Source: Nectonema munidae (lineage: Eukaryota > Nematomorpha > Nectonematoida > Nectonematidae). Taken from it: DNA of 64,000 bases. The stretch is from positions 519,049 to 583,048 of the forward strand of contig JAUIRK010001007.1 in assembly GCA_030549495.1 (NCBI GenBank), read 5' to 3'. Below, one piece after another: positions 46,766 to 57,802 of this stretch. The notes below the pieces were generated by a model. That model searched no databases and had not been told where the DNA came from. It worked only from the letters and a program-made list of their open reading frames with translations. The position numbers and the translations under genes were made by a program. Each line of letters starts with the position of its first letter. Within the stretch, counting starts at the first letter, position 1.

Positions 46766-46890
46766 ACTGAAAAAATAACTTGTAGTAGTTACTGGAAAAG
46801 GCGAGTTATAATATTTGTCCTTAAGATGACTACTTTTCCAATAATTTTATTAGTTTGGTCTTGTAATTTTACTTAAAATTAATTTAGAAT
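46766..46890 (+). repeat. Dispersed repeat, copy 2
   Basis: Same orientation and order of motifs as 42546-42700 (GTAGTAGTTACTGGAAAA, TTGTCCTTAAGATGACT, CCAATAATTTTATTAG). Confidence 0.5.
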
Positions 46891-47549
46891 ATTTGTAAAC
46901 AAAAAAATAACCTGATTTTAAAAAAATAGCTTATTCAGTTCAGGAGATGTTGCTTGCTAATGATGTTATCCTAAATTTTGACTAGGATGGAATTTAATTA
47001 AGTGCTCATAAATGAGATAACAAATGAAAAACTTTGGCATTGGTAACAAGAAAATGTTGTATTAAGTTATTGAGTGTGGTAAGAGATGTTAGACTAATTT
47101 TTTTAACTAAATTATTGAAATCAAACGGCAATAATTTGAAAGTGAATTAGAATTAAAAAGAATAATTTTAAATTTATTTTCAATCACAAGATGTTGTAGA
47201 TTATTTCGAAGGACGCTAGGACAATTCGTCTCCGGTTAATTCGTCGTGGGACAGTTTGCTCCGTGACAATTTGTCGTCGGATAATTCGTCCCCAGGACAA
47301 TTTGTCCTCGAAAAATTTAAATAAGTTTCAAAAATATGTTTTAATTTAATTATTGTTTTTTAGCTTTCAAGTTACTTAATTTTTTAAACTAAGTTGTGAA
47401 AGATATATTTTTTCTAATTTTTTTTCTATACATATAGCACACTTTTTTTTTTATTTATTAAAAATCTATAAATTTTTACTCTATTTGCAGAATATATTTT
47501 ATTAGAAAAAAATTCAACTTTTTATCTGTTTATTTGTCAAATAATTAAA

Positions 47550-48188
47550 ATGTCCACTTGCAAATTGATATTATCAGAGAAAGGAAAGAACAAAGTGATT
47601 GATGAAGAGAATTTTATTTTCACTAGAAATAAAGAAAATGCAAATAAGTCAAAAATTTATTGGAGGTGTGAAAATCGGGCTTGCATAGCAAGATTGCATA
47701 CAGATAAAAATGATTTAATAATTAAAAAGTTTGGAGTTCATAATCACGCTGCAACTTCTGCAGAGGTGAGTGCAAAAATTGCATGTGCAAATATAAAAGA
47801 AAAATCTACTTCACCTCACAATCAAGCTCGATCAATAATTCCTAGGGAAGTTCAAATTTTAAACGAATGCACATTATCTCAAATTCCTAGATTTGAGCAT
47901 CTCAATAGAAATATTAGACGCTGGAGACCAAAAAATATTAATTATCGTCCAATTGCAAAAAGGAACATTGGATTTTCTGTTCCGAATGAATACTCCCACT
48001 TAGACAATAATAAAATATTTTTGCAGTATGATGGCGGAGTAGAAGATTTAAACAGAAATTTGATATTAGCATCTAATGAAGCACTTGAGCATTTAAAAGT
48101 TTACAAAAAATGGACAGCAGATGGAACATTTAAGTGTTCCTCGGTTGTTTGCATTCCTCTCAAACAAAAGTCAAAGTATATACTCTAG
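47550..48188 (+). CDS. MULE A transposase, N-terminal part with FLYWCH finger
   Basis: Starts at ATG 47550. Residues about 5-70 form a FLYWCH zinc finger: FIFTRNKENANKSK, the W-R-C of IYWRCENRACIARLHT, and the histidine pair of GVHNHAA. A linker rich in basic residues follows (IRRWRPKNINYRP), then the start of the MULE domain (FLQYDGGVEDLNRNLILAS, KKWTADGTFKCSS, where W-x-x-D-G-T-F holds the first catalytic aspartate of MULEs). The frame stops at 48188 within the catalytic domain, so this is a truncated protein that might still bind DNA. Confidence 0.8.
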   Translation: MSTCKLILSEKGKNKVIDEENFIFTRNKENANKSKIYWRCENRACIARLHTDKNDLIIKKFGVHNHAATSAEVSAKIACANIKEKSTSPHNQARSIIPREVQILNECTLSQIPRFEHLNRNIRRWRPKNINYRPIAKRNIGFSVPNEYSHLDNNKIFLQYDGGVEDLNRNLILASNEALEHLKVYKKWTADGTFKCSSVVCIPLKQKSKYIL

Positions 48189-48789
48189 ACTTTTTGCAAA
48201 AATAAAGAAATGCTACAAACAACAGTCCTGGACAAATCATGGATTTTGAAAAAGCACCAACTTATCATGCTGTTTGTTTCACTTAGGACAAAATGTTTAC
48301 AAGCATATTGTTCAAGAAGGTTATAAAAACAAGTATCATCAAGATGACAGTTTTAGTCTTTAAAATGCGTTGTTTTGTAGCTTTGTCTTTTTTGCCTATT
48401 GATGATGTTGTAGATGGGTTCGAGATGATGATGAAATTCCGCAATCAATGGTTTCATATTTTGAAAACCATTATATTGGTGGATTAAGAGTAAGAAATGA
48501 AAGAAGACGTCGTCTTGAACCTCTGTTTCCAATAACTTTATGGAATGTTTGGAATGGATGTATGCCTGGGTTTGCTAGAACTACAAATAGTTTAGAAGCC
48601 TATCACTCTGCTTTGAAAAGCACAGTGAATATAACTCATCCAAACATTTGGAGACTCATAGATGTTTTAAAATGTGAAGAAAATTTTGCCAATGTAAAGC
48701 ATCAAAAATTTATTCAAGGAGAACAACCTCTCCAGAAGAAAAAATATAAAGATATGAATATTAGAATAAAGAACGTCATGAAAAATTAG
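48189..48789 (+). pseudogene. MULE A transposase, degraded middle and C-terminus
   Basis: Downstream of the stop, pieces of the transposase continue in other frames: MDFEKAP (region of the second catalytic aspartate), a small deletion, then FVALSFLPIDDVVDGFEM. In the frame starting at 48448 comes the conserved C-terminal helix region with YIGGLRVRNERRRRLEPLF, TTNSLEAYHSALK and HPNIWRLIDVLK. 'T-N-x-x-E-x-Y/W-H-x-x-L' is the hallmark of this transposase group. At least two frame changes separate these parts. Confidence 0.75.
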
Positions 48790-49290
48790 GATATTGCAAC
48801 AAAGAACTTACTTTTTTGAAAGCAATTGCACATAATCTCACATTTTAAAATTAACATCTTATTTTCAATAAACTTTGTTTTTAATAATTTTTATTGTGAC
48901 TTGTCGTTTCTTCTTACATAGAAACGGATTTAAGACTTTTAGAGAGGCGCGTATGAGTGGGATTAAAATAATTGAAGTCTGATTTCATTTCAAGCAGCAA
49001 AAAGAAGTGTGTACGTAGACTGCGCGCTCTTTAAATTTACCTAAATTATTTTAGAAAAAATTATTTTTAATTAGTGTTAAGTTAATTTCAATAAAAGCAC
49101 AGCATTCATTTTATAAGATAATTCTATTGATCAAGTTAAAAATAAAAAATGCAAAACCATAAGTAATTTATTTAATGATATATTTTTCTAACGCAAAATT
49201 AACCAAGAACAATTTGTCCGGAGGTGAATTAACAGGAGACGAATTGGGGGCGAGTTGTCCCACGACGAATTGACCGGATGCCTTTCGAAG

Positions 49291-50174
49291 ATACATGGAT
49301 AGGCCGCCACTGATAGAAGACATCGCCGTAGTCCGCCAAGATAAGATTCTTGATAATTATTATCATTCGTATGCGAGTATTATTGAATATTATTTGAAAG
49401 CCGTAGCCCATAAGCTTAGTTTTTAATTTTAATAAAAGTTTTTACCCTTTTTTCAAACTTTTCATTCATAAGAATTACAAAAATATCAATAAATTTTTTT
49501 ATATAATAATAAAAGATTTACTTAGGTTTCGGTAAAATGTCTGTACATTTCGTTGTTTCTTTTTCTCGTCCTCGCTGGTCTTGCCAGACCACTGATAAAA
49601 AATAAATATAATTGCAGAATGCAATAATTTTTTTGTTGCCCAGTTCTTTATTGTTCTTTAGACACAGTCTGGAAGAACTTCTATCTGTTTTCACTACAAA
49701 TTCGTTATCAGCTTTTAGTCTGTTCTCGTGTTCCTAAATTTTGTTTTTTTGTCCTCTTTGAAATTTGCAGGGAAAAGGTATTAGTTCTCGATTTTCGGAA
49801 AATCAGCAACTTTTTAAATTTGCTTTAAAATTTTGAGTAAGGAGAATATTAGGAAAAAACTTGGGGATAAGGTGTAGACAAAGAAGAAGAAGAATGTCAG
49901 ATTAAGGAAAAACTTCATAAATGAATTTCAATCTGAAAGATCTCATAATTTATCGGTAAACTTTTTACGACGAAATGTTAAAGTAGAAGTTATGAAAGAT
50001 GAAGTTTCTGTCAAATTCTTGTAAAACCTATTTTGAGATGATTTTTTAGCGTCATAAAAAATGCAAATTAACTTCATCTGTTTGTCTAAATCTGATCGAT
50101 GATTATCAGATCAATTTGTTAAAATATCTAGATCTATATAAGTACAAAATTTACAGAAGTGAGAGAGCCAGGGT
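49291..50174. other. AT-rich stretch with an uncertain short exon
   Basis: A less AT-rich patch at about 49527-49600 has an acceptor-like sequence on each strand and short open frames both ways. I cannot decide whether it is an exon. A GAAGAAGAAG tract lies near 49883. Nothing else is recognised. Confidence 0.35.
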
Positions 50175-50829
50175 TGTCAGCTATTTTTCAGACTTTATAT
50201 CTAAATTTGTCTAAAAAACATCTAAAAATATCTATAAAAAAAATTTTATATCTGAAAAAATTATCTAAAATATTTAGTCTCAATCCATTACGAATATAAG
50301 AAAAAAAAGACTTTATTTTTCATTTCTTTATTTAAACTAAAAAACCTAAACATCAAAATTCAATGAAAAAAGATCGATTTCATCTTTTTCGAAGTGAGTT
50401 TGTACGCTTTCTACATCGTTATTTTTATAGCCAAGAAGTTGCAAATTTTAGGCTTGGTGGGTATATCATATGAGTAACAACACGTCCTTGATCGAATGAG
50501 ACTAAACTTGACCATTAACAGCGCATTCAGAAGAGGCAATTTCATTTTATTTTTTAGTTCCGATTTCACGTAATTCACAAAACTAAAAACTCTCTCAATT
50601 TCAGCATTTGAATGTGGTAGTGCAAAAAGAGCACATTCGACAATTTCTTTGAAAGGATTTTCTTCTGATGAATCTTTGTATTGAAAATCTTTATTCCAGA
50701 ATTCATCAGTTTTGCAAAACTTACAAAAGGCTTTTTTTTCATCCGCAGGAACAGCAATAATCCTTTTTTAAGAGAGGAATCCTGCAACCACCCTTTTCTG
50801 AATTTTTGGGTATATTTTATTTTAGGCAT
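50175..50829 (-). mobile_element. hAT element remnant: start and end of transposase joined
   Basis: On the minus strand the first block (from 50829) reads YTQKFRKGWLQDSSLK, the opening of a hAT-family protein with a BED-like finger. In another frame, from about 50640, it runs straight into the C-terminal dimerisation motif: PHSNAEIERVFSFVN, then KSELKNKMKLPLLNALL. The whole centre, including the catalytic residues, is absent. The sequence near 50170-50180 reads CAGGGTTGTCAGC, a plausible hAT end; the other end is not seen. Confidence 0.75.
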
Positions 50830-50876
50830 TTATACTAATTTCTGAAAAAAATAAAAATTTTATTCATTAACCCATT

Positions 50877-50989
50877 TACGACCAATGTTCCTATTTTGGA
50901 ACATAAGTAATTTCATCTTCGTCTGCTAAATATAAATCGTCTGCGTTTTTTTAGATATCGTCTGCTTTGCTTGGTCTTAAATGGGTTAA
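50877..50989 (+). repeat. TTAA-flanked MITE (piggyBac-type), copy 3
   Basis: TTAACCCATTTACGACC ... TTAAATGGGTTAA. Nearly identical to copy 2 but about 25 bp shorter inside, with one stretch between the first two CGTCTGC words missing. Confidence 0.8.
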
Positions 50990-51981
50990 AGTATTTCCAT
51001 GATAACAGTGCTCTAAAGAGAAAACAAACCTATCATAGATAATTTGACATAAAAATTATTCAGTTTTTTGAAATCAAAAAAAACAATACATACATACATA
51101 CAAAGCTTTTTATTTAAAAATAAAAAAAGATTAGAAGGAAAACGGCATCAAAATAAAGTTGGAAAAACTGAGTCCAATTTTCAAAAATGACGAAAAAACA
51201 TCAATTTAGATTGAACACATATCCTATCCATCAGCCTCTTACATATCAATTTTTTACCTTAGAAAACTCTTTCCACAAACATACATAAGATAGCCACCCC
51301 CTAGCTAAATAGTCAGTGCTACTTAAATGTACAATCATTTTGATCAATTTAGATGTTTTAAAGTAAAGCGGCTTGGCAATCAAAAAAAGGTTTGAAAAAT
51401 GAAAGTACTGTGATAGTGAGATGTAACTACGATTTTAACAACAACATACTCCCGTCCTCCTCATATGAGATACATCTTAACTTATGTGTATCTTGAGTCT
51501 TTTTCTCAGTGTTGTTATATGACATTAAAAAAGCTCACAACTCCAAGCAAAAGAGAAGGACAAAAAAGAATGAGACAAAATAAATGTGAGCAAGTGCGTA
51601 TTTTATTTACAAAAGTTTAACAGATATTATTTTCGGCAGTTAACTTAAGTTCCAAAGATTTTAGCTTTGATTAAAGCACCAGAAGTTCTACTTTTAAAGG
51701 TCTGTATCAAAGGCCAGAAAGCAGCTAAGAGAATCAACCAGGAGATAACACTTCCAAACACAAAATTATGGAGAAGTCGTAGAGTTCGTAATATTACTAT
51801 TTATCGGTATTTCACTATATTCTCTCTTTCAAGACAACTTCTTGGTGAAAAAAGTTTATGAAAAATAATTGAAATTAAAAATGGAGAAGAAATTTTATTT
51901 GTAAAGAATTAATTGTAAGGAAAGGAATGAAAAATCAATAAGTGTAGTTTTTCTTTTCACGAAGTACAATATTTCTTGCTA
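50990..51981. other. AT-rich stretch, nothing firm
   Basis: An open frame on the + strand at 51667-51861 is basic (RSRRVRNITIYR) but has no recognisable domain. No other feature. On the minus strand, AATAAA at about 51893-51898 could serve the candidate exon at 51982. Confidence 0.35.
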
Positions 51982-52029
51982 TTAGGCCACGTTGTCTGTA
52001 TCTTTGGTTGAAGCTTCAGCATTTCTCTC
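51982..52029 (-). CDS. Candidate terminal exon of a minus-strand gene
   Basis: On the minus strand a good acceptor (TTTTTATATTACAG) is followed by a phase-0 frame ERNAEASTKDTDNVA and a TAA stop. AATAAA lies about 90 bp further on. The peptide resembles the disordered end of a host protein. No upstream exon was found; if real, the RTE copy at 52234 lies in its last intron. Confidence 0.25.
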   Translation of the reverse strand, partial: ERNAEASTKDTDNVA

Positions 52030-52233
52030 CTGTAATATAAAAAGAGTTAAATGTATCGAAAAAGAAAAGTGGTCTATTATAATATTAATAAAAGTTGAAG
52101 ATATTATTAAAATTATAATTAATAAAATTGGATATAGAGCTTACTCCAACTTCTAAATAGATGATAAGAGATTGAAATTGACAAAATCGTCTTAGGTTTA
52201 ATAGGAAGGATGCTTGATAAGTAGAGATTTATT

Positions 52234-54405
52234 GTTGTTTAATTTTCATCGATTCTCTTAGTTAAAAGTTAAATGAATTTAATGATTTTTAGCTAAAAGT
52301 TTGACAGAGCATTTTGAAGAACTTTTAAATATTGAAAATGAAAGAGACAAGATTGATGTACAAGAAAAATTTCTAGGAGCAGAAAAAGAAATAGACCAAA
52401 ATGAAATTGAAAACACTATAATCAAAATAAAGGCTAATAAAGCTTCTGGAATAAGTGAAGTAACGATATACATGTTGAAAGCTGGTGGCAGAATCTGCAC
52501 AAAGTGGATGACGGAGTTGCTGAACGAAGTTTGGATAAATGAGAGAATTCCAATTGACTGGAAAAAGAGCTTGATCCTACCGACATATAAAATAAAGGAA
52601 GACATTTTGGAATGCAATAGTTACTGAGGCATACAACTGTTGGAGAACGCATTCAATTCGGTTTTATGCCTGGGAAAAAGTGCAGTGGATGCGTTATTTA
52701 TTGCTACACAACTAAGTTATAGAAAAGAAGTTAGAAGGAGATATGTCAGTCTATTGTGGTTTTGTAGGTCTTGAAAAGGCCTATGCTCGTGCTCCCAAAG
52801 AAAAGTTTACGCTTACTTGCAAAAAGGAAGGTTACAGAAAAAATAGTCAGAATAATAGTCGAAATGTATAAAGAAAGCAAAAATGTGGTTAGAACGACAA
52901 ATTGCCACTTCAGAGCATTTGGGGTTAAAGTTGGTCTGCATCAGGGTTCAGCTTTGAGCTCACTTTTCTTTGCCATTGATGTCATATCTGAAGAACTTAG
53001 AGCGGAAGAACTATGGTTATTACTTTTTGCAGATGACTTGGTAATTCTGGCTTAGGACAGTAAAGAAAAACTGCAGAACAGAATATTTCATGGCACACAT
53101 GTTTGGAAAAAGTAGGATTAAAATTTAATTCTGGAAAAACGTAAACGATTGTTTGTAGCAGAAGTGAGGAAGAAATACTAAAAATCATGGAACGTCAGAA
53201 TTGAATCATGTGAGTAGTTTTAAATACCTTGGTTCATTTATTACAGAAAGTGGAAGCTGCGAGAAAGTGGAAGCTGGATGAAGTGGAAAGAAGTTAAAGC
53301 AATCATTTACGATAAAAGATTTTCAATAAAGTTAAAGGAAGAAGTTTAAAGGAAGAAGAAATAAGTTTAAGGAAGAAAGATGAGAATAGATTTGCATCAA
53401 CTGAATTCAGTATGCTGAGGAAGATAAAAAGAGTCTCACTGAAAGATGAGATGAAGAATAAAGAGGTTAGAAAAAGAGTAAAGTTATGGTTAGCGTGATG
53501 AGTGTGATTGAACGAGGTAGACTTCGATGGTTTGAGCATGTTCTAAGGAGAGAAAAGAAGGATGCGGTCCGCAGAATAATGGGAAAAAGGAAAGGACGAG
53601 ATTTCAAAAGATGGAATTAAAAAGAGGCTAGCCGAAATTGGATTAAAAGAATGTCATGCTCATGACAGAATGAAGTGGAGGATTGGGATCATGGCCGCTG
53701 ACCCCCAAATTGGGGACCAGGTGTTTACAAAGAAGAAGAAGAAATGAGTGTAAAGAATTTGAAAAAAAATTTCAATTTAAAATAAAATATTTTTTTAATT
53801 TTTTTTAATTTAATATTTGCTTTTATTTAAAAATCGTGCATAAAAATTTGAAGATAAAAATTTTTTTATTTGAAATTTTTTTAAAAAAAAACTTTTTTTT
53901 ATCAATTTTTTGATTTATAAATTCATTTAATGATATATTATGAAACACGAAGGTTTTTATAACATTAAAAAATATATAAGTTAAAAAATATTATCAAGTG
54001 TGAATTTTATTAATATGGTATTCTTATTTTTAACATCACCTAAAAATCTTATTACGTAACTGAAAAGCGTATTTTCACATGGCAAATCAAGATTAACTTT
54101 TTGCTACCATGAAAAAAGTCAAACTGTGTAAGGGTAATAAGTTTAGAAGCAAGATGAAAACTATCCCTCAATGTAATGCTAGTGATAACACCTAATTCTA
54201 TAAAGAAGATTTTTCCAAACATCGAATTTCTTATGAACCTAAAAATATATTTTAAAATTATGCAATTAATTTAAATCCTTTCAATTATTTAGAATGAAAG
54301 TGTTTTTTTTTACTTTTTTTCATTTATTTTAAGTTTAAAAGATTTGAAAAATAGTTTTTCCTACTTCTTCTCACATATATGTAGCATTATTTATAGAAGT
54401 TAAAA
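52234..54405 (+). mobile_element. RTE-like LINE copy 2 with 3' flank (uninterrupted)
   Basis: A 5'-truncated RTE-type LINE in + orientation. Block 52301-52627 holds TEHFEELLNIENERDKIDVQ to WKKSLILPTYKIKED. 52771-53055 carries the palm with GLHQGSALSSLFFAIDV and the catalytic FADDLVIL. The C-terminus (about 53390-53747) has EFSMLRKIKRVSLKDEMK, GLKECHAHDRMKWRIGIMAA and DPQIGDQVF, ending in a lysine run encoded by GAA/AAG repeats, the usual RTE tail. Several frame changes and stops separate the blocks. The match with copy 1 continues through 650 bp of AT-rich sequence beyond the tail. Confidence 0.85.
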
Positions 54406-55399
54406 CCCCTTACCTTCTTATATTCCCGGCCCCATTTAAATCAGTTTTGCCCCCCTCCCCACCGTACTTGATAATACCATTTCATGTACTTTTTAGCGTA
54501 TAACTTAGGGATTGAAATAGCTAATTTATATAAATTTAAAGTTTGAGGAATATCTCTTTCAAAAATTTTAAACCTTCAATTTCTATTTAAAATGGCCAAA
54601 TTTAAATTCACGTCTACATACATGTCAATTCATAGACCCATATCCTAAATAAATTGTCAAACAACTTACTTTACTGACTGAATATATGTGTAGGTAGTAT
54701 ATGAAGATTATATAAGATGATTCTTTGTTTTTCTGTTTTACTAATCAAGCCTGGTAACATTTCTTTGCTAAAAATTTTAAAATATAATTTTAAGCAAGAA
54801 TGCATTTCAGTACAGAGTAATCAATCCACTTAACGAATTCATTTGATATGAACCATGCTTGTTGACAATTAGTTGGATGAAAGGCTGAGAAATATCTTTT
54901 AGCTCTTAATCAATATTGCATCGGATAGTGGGGTTGTCGAATAAATGATGTCTGGCTGTTTCTAATACAACCCTTTCCATATGGTCTTTAGAAGACAAAG
55001 ACATGTTTAACCTTCGAACGCCAAATATAAAATCGGTTCAACCAAAAATTCAGCTCCCTAAAGATTTACAAAAGGACCATTTTTAGTCATGGTATAAAAC
55101 CTTCACTTGGTTAGAGTATAGCATATCTTATAGACTACCAGGTAGACTATGACCATCTGTTTCATTAACTGGTAAATGGCAATAAGGAGGTATAAAGACT
55201 TAATTACATCTGATGAGTAGTGATATATCATATCTGAATGATTTTCTTCCCTTGCTGAGCTTGAAGAATTTTTCACAAACTTTCTGAAAATTTTCGGCGT
55301 AGCGGTCTAACTATAATTTTTTAATAGCACGGGGTCTCATTTAAAAAAATAAATCAACATATAAACTACAGTACTAAAAAATCGACATCATTGTTCATT
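54406..55399. other. AT-rich stretch, nothing recognised
   Basis: No gene. A short C-rich run (CCCCCCTCCCC near 54450) stands out. The left end of the hAT element that follows was not located. Confidence 0.4.
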
Positions 55400-57248
55400 C
55401 AAAAATTGTGTGAACAATCCAAATCTCAATGGGATGCATGGCATCTGTTTTGTCTAAAGTTGGCTGTTTTGGTAAAAGTAAGTTTTATATCATTAGTCAC
55501 TTCCATTCTGTTTCGAGATTTGGTTTCAATGGCAAGTAGCTTGGAAAACGCTTGCTCACACTCATATGTAGTGGCAAATCGAATCAGCTCTTAGAGCAAT
55601 CTTTGCAAGCATAGGACTCTCCCATTTCAATAGAAAAATTGCTATGAGATATTTCAGAAAAACATGTTTTGCACCTCCTCAATCATTAACCAAATCAATA
55701 ATCTGTTCTTTAATTAAGAAGTCTTCTGAGGCCAGAATACTAATCGAGATTATAAACGGTGTTTTGATAAATTGATAGTATTTTTCAAATTTTTGTAGAT
55801 TAAGAAAATAAAGAGACATTTCTTGGCATGCTACACGGTGTTTTATGGCCTCCAGGACATTTTTATTTATGAAAATCTTATTTTCATCAACAAATAAGTT
55901 TGAAAATCGAGAAAAAATTTTCTTGTCAAAGAACGCAATTATGCCAATCATATTTTTTTCTCATTTCAAAAGGTGTTATTTTTTTATTACAATGGAGTAC
56001 TCTGATCTCTTTTCCTTGCAGCTCAAGGTTAAAGGAATCCATATATTCAAATATGTTCACTAAAATTGATAGAAATATAGGAAGACGGACATCATAAAAT
56101 TCTACATGCATGTCTAGTTTGCCTTCCAGAAATTGCTGGATTTCTTTCCATGGTATCGCTTGGAAAATTTTCATTTGGAAAGCCACCTCATGTTTGAATA
56201 GAGGAAGCGATTTTCAAATTGAAAACAAACAAGAATTGAAGCATTTGCTTTAATGAAATACACTGTTTTAATGACTTCATTGAAAAGATTTTTCAACTCA
56301 TCGTTTATGGTTTTATGGCTCGACACACTAGGGACCAATCACATCAAGAGATTTTTGCTTAGCCAGATTCCGACACAATACCATCTGCTGTAAAAAAATG
56401 TATCAGTTTGTCAAATATTTTTATTACAGTTGTTCTATTGCTGAGCTTTGCAAAATAAAAAATTGTCTATGAGGTTCTTGTCATATACATATTGTACGTA
56501 AACGCAAGGCTGAGACAAGTTCCCAGCATCCATCGTTTCATCAATCTGAGCAAAAAAGTTGAAAATCCAATTCCGAAACAATAAAACCACTCCTGACATG
56601 TTATCAGACATCTCTCCTAATAGTCTTCTAACGGTATCGGTTAGTAGGAAGATATGTTTCAACTTTACAACTTCAGAATTTCTTAGCACATTCAATATAT
56701 CTTTGCAGCAAGGTATCAACTGTTCTGCTATGTTGTTGGACTTTTTGACAACAGATTTTTTTTTGAAACTTTTCAAATCATACTTAATTTTTGGCAAAAA
56801 TATTCTTATGTTATTTATCAAACAAGAATTTGTGCAATCGTTCAGCCAATAGTTTCGTTTACCGAACACGGAGTGCTTCACTACCAGCGCAAGCTTCACT
56901 TGACGTGCTTTAAAAAAGTTGATGAGATTCATTTCAGAACACAAAGGACATTTATGTTCTTCTTCCCTACCAGACGTTTGCAGTAAAACAAATTTTAAGT
57001 GTGAGTGGTCATATTTCGAAAAATGCACATATACAAATTAGGCCTGAAAAGCAATAAAAAAAAGTAATCAATTCAAAGACTGACTTATTTATTCTTTTTA
57101 AATATGATTTATTGGCAAAAATGGCTAATGACCCAGTATGGGTGAAATATTTTGCGAAAAACGATTCACTCAGTGTCCCCTTCTCGATCCCCATAGAACT
57201 GCTTCACGGTCCCCTAGAGGACCGCAAACTCCAATTTGAAAACCACTG
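55400..57248 (-). pseudogene. ZBED5/SCAND3-type hAT transposase relic
   Basis: Minus-strand gene of about 600 codons in several frames. The N-terminal block starts near 57194 (GIEKGTLSESFFAKYF). A middle block, 57028-56435, carries CPLCSEM, then TDTVRRLLGEMSDNM and QIDETMDAGNLSQPCVYVQY, the region holding the first catalytic aspartate (IDET/LDES) in ZBED5-like proteins. Further blocks are 56186-55926 (FLEGKLDMHVEFYDVRL, FEYMDSFNLELQGKE) and 55951-55679. The C-terminal dimerisation motif lies at about 55590-55440 (LIRFATTYECEQAFSKLLAI). The right terminus reads backwards CAGTGGTTTTCAAATTGGAG, a hAT end. Broken by several frame changes; the left terminus was not found. Confidence 0.75.
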
Positions 57249-57464
57249 AGCTAGAAGGTTGATGCAATGAGAAATACAGACAATGTAATTTTTCTTTATA
57301 AAACAATGCAAGTATAATGTCGTGTAATAATCGTGGTGTGTTCATTGGACAATTCTTTTATAATAAATTTTGAAAATTATAAAAAAAAAGCTCTGAAATT
57401 CCTATCGAACATATTTTACAGACGATGCGTGAGAGCTATATAATAATAATCCATTGCTTCAATC

Positions 57465-57802
57465 AGGGGCGCATTTTTTCCTAATTTTAAATTGGGGCAT
57501 TTTTACTGGGGGCATTTTTTCCTACTTTTTAATTGGGGCCATTTTTTCTGTGCACTATATTCGATATGCAAATTTAATTAAAATATTTTCGCTGGAAGTA
57601 TAGTATTTAAATTCACCAATTTTGTAAAAAAAAAAGTAGTCTTATAAATTTAGGACTTTAGGTATGCGCTAAATACACTCTATTTTAAAAGATTGCTTGA
57701 ATATTTGGTCTTCCGTTGTATCTTCAGACCACTAATTTTGAAAAACTAACAAGAAAAAAATTTCGCCCGCTCCCAAATAATTTTGAGGATGTGCGCCCCT
57801 GA
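57465..57802. repeat. hAT-type MITE with CAGGGGCGCA ends, copy 1
   Basis: Starts CAGGGGCGCATTTTTTCC and ends GATGTGCGCCCCTG. The interior (CGATATGCAAATTTAATT, TTTTCGCTGGAAGTAT) matches 59950-60228 in the same orientation. Confidence 0.75.

Larger units (their letters stand above)
47205..49290 (+). mobile_element. FLYWCH MULE A, with ends built of 15-bp units
   Basis: The left end (47205-47312) is six degenerate 15-bp units of the type GACAATTCGTCTCCG. The right end (49203-49290) carries the same units inverted (GACGAATTGGGGGCG, GACGAATTGACCGG). The outermost bases TCGAAGG / CCTTTCGA pair as well. Between them lie a FLYWCH-domain frame and the transposase C-terminus. Mutator-like elements with FLYWCH domains are known in many animals. 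About 2.1 kb is short for one with a full transposase, and the catalytic middle is largely missing. Confidence 0.8.

Noticed and set aside
47210-47312. Repeated 15-bp units looked like a CRISPR-like or minisatellite array
   Set aside because: The units are degenerate, have no spacers, and are mirrored at the other end of a transposon, so they are a terminal inverted array.
49527-49600. Short exon candidate readable on either strand (+: a signal-peptide-like hydrophobic run; -: WSGKTSEDEKKK)
   Set aside because: Acceptor-like sequences exist on both strands and nothing decides between them. No neighbouring exon fits.
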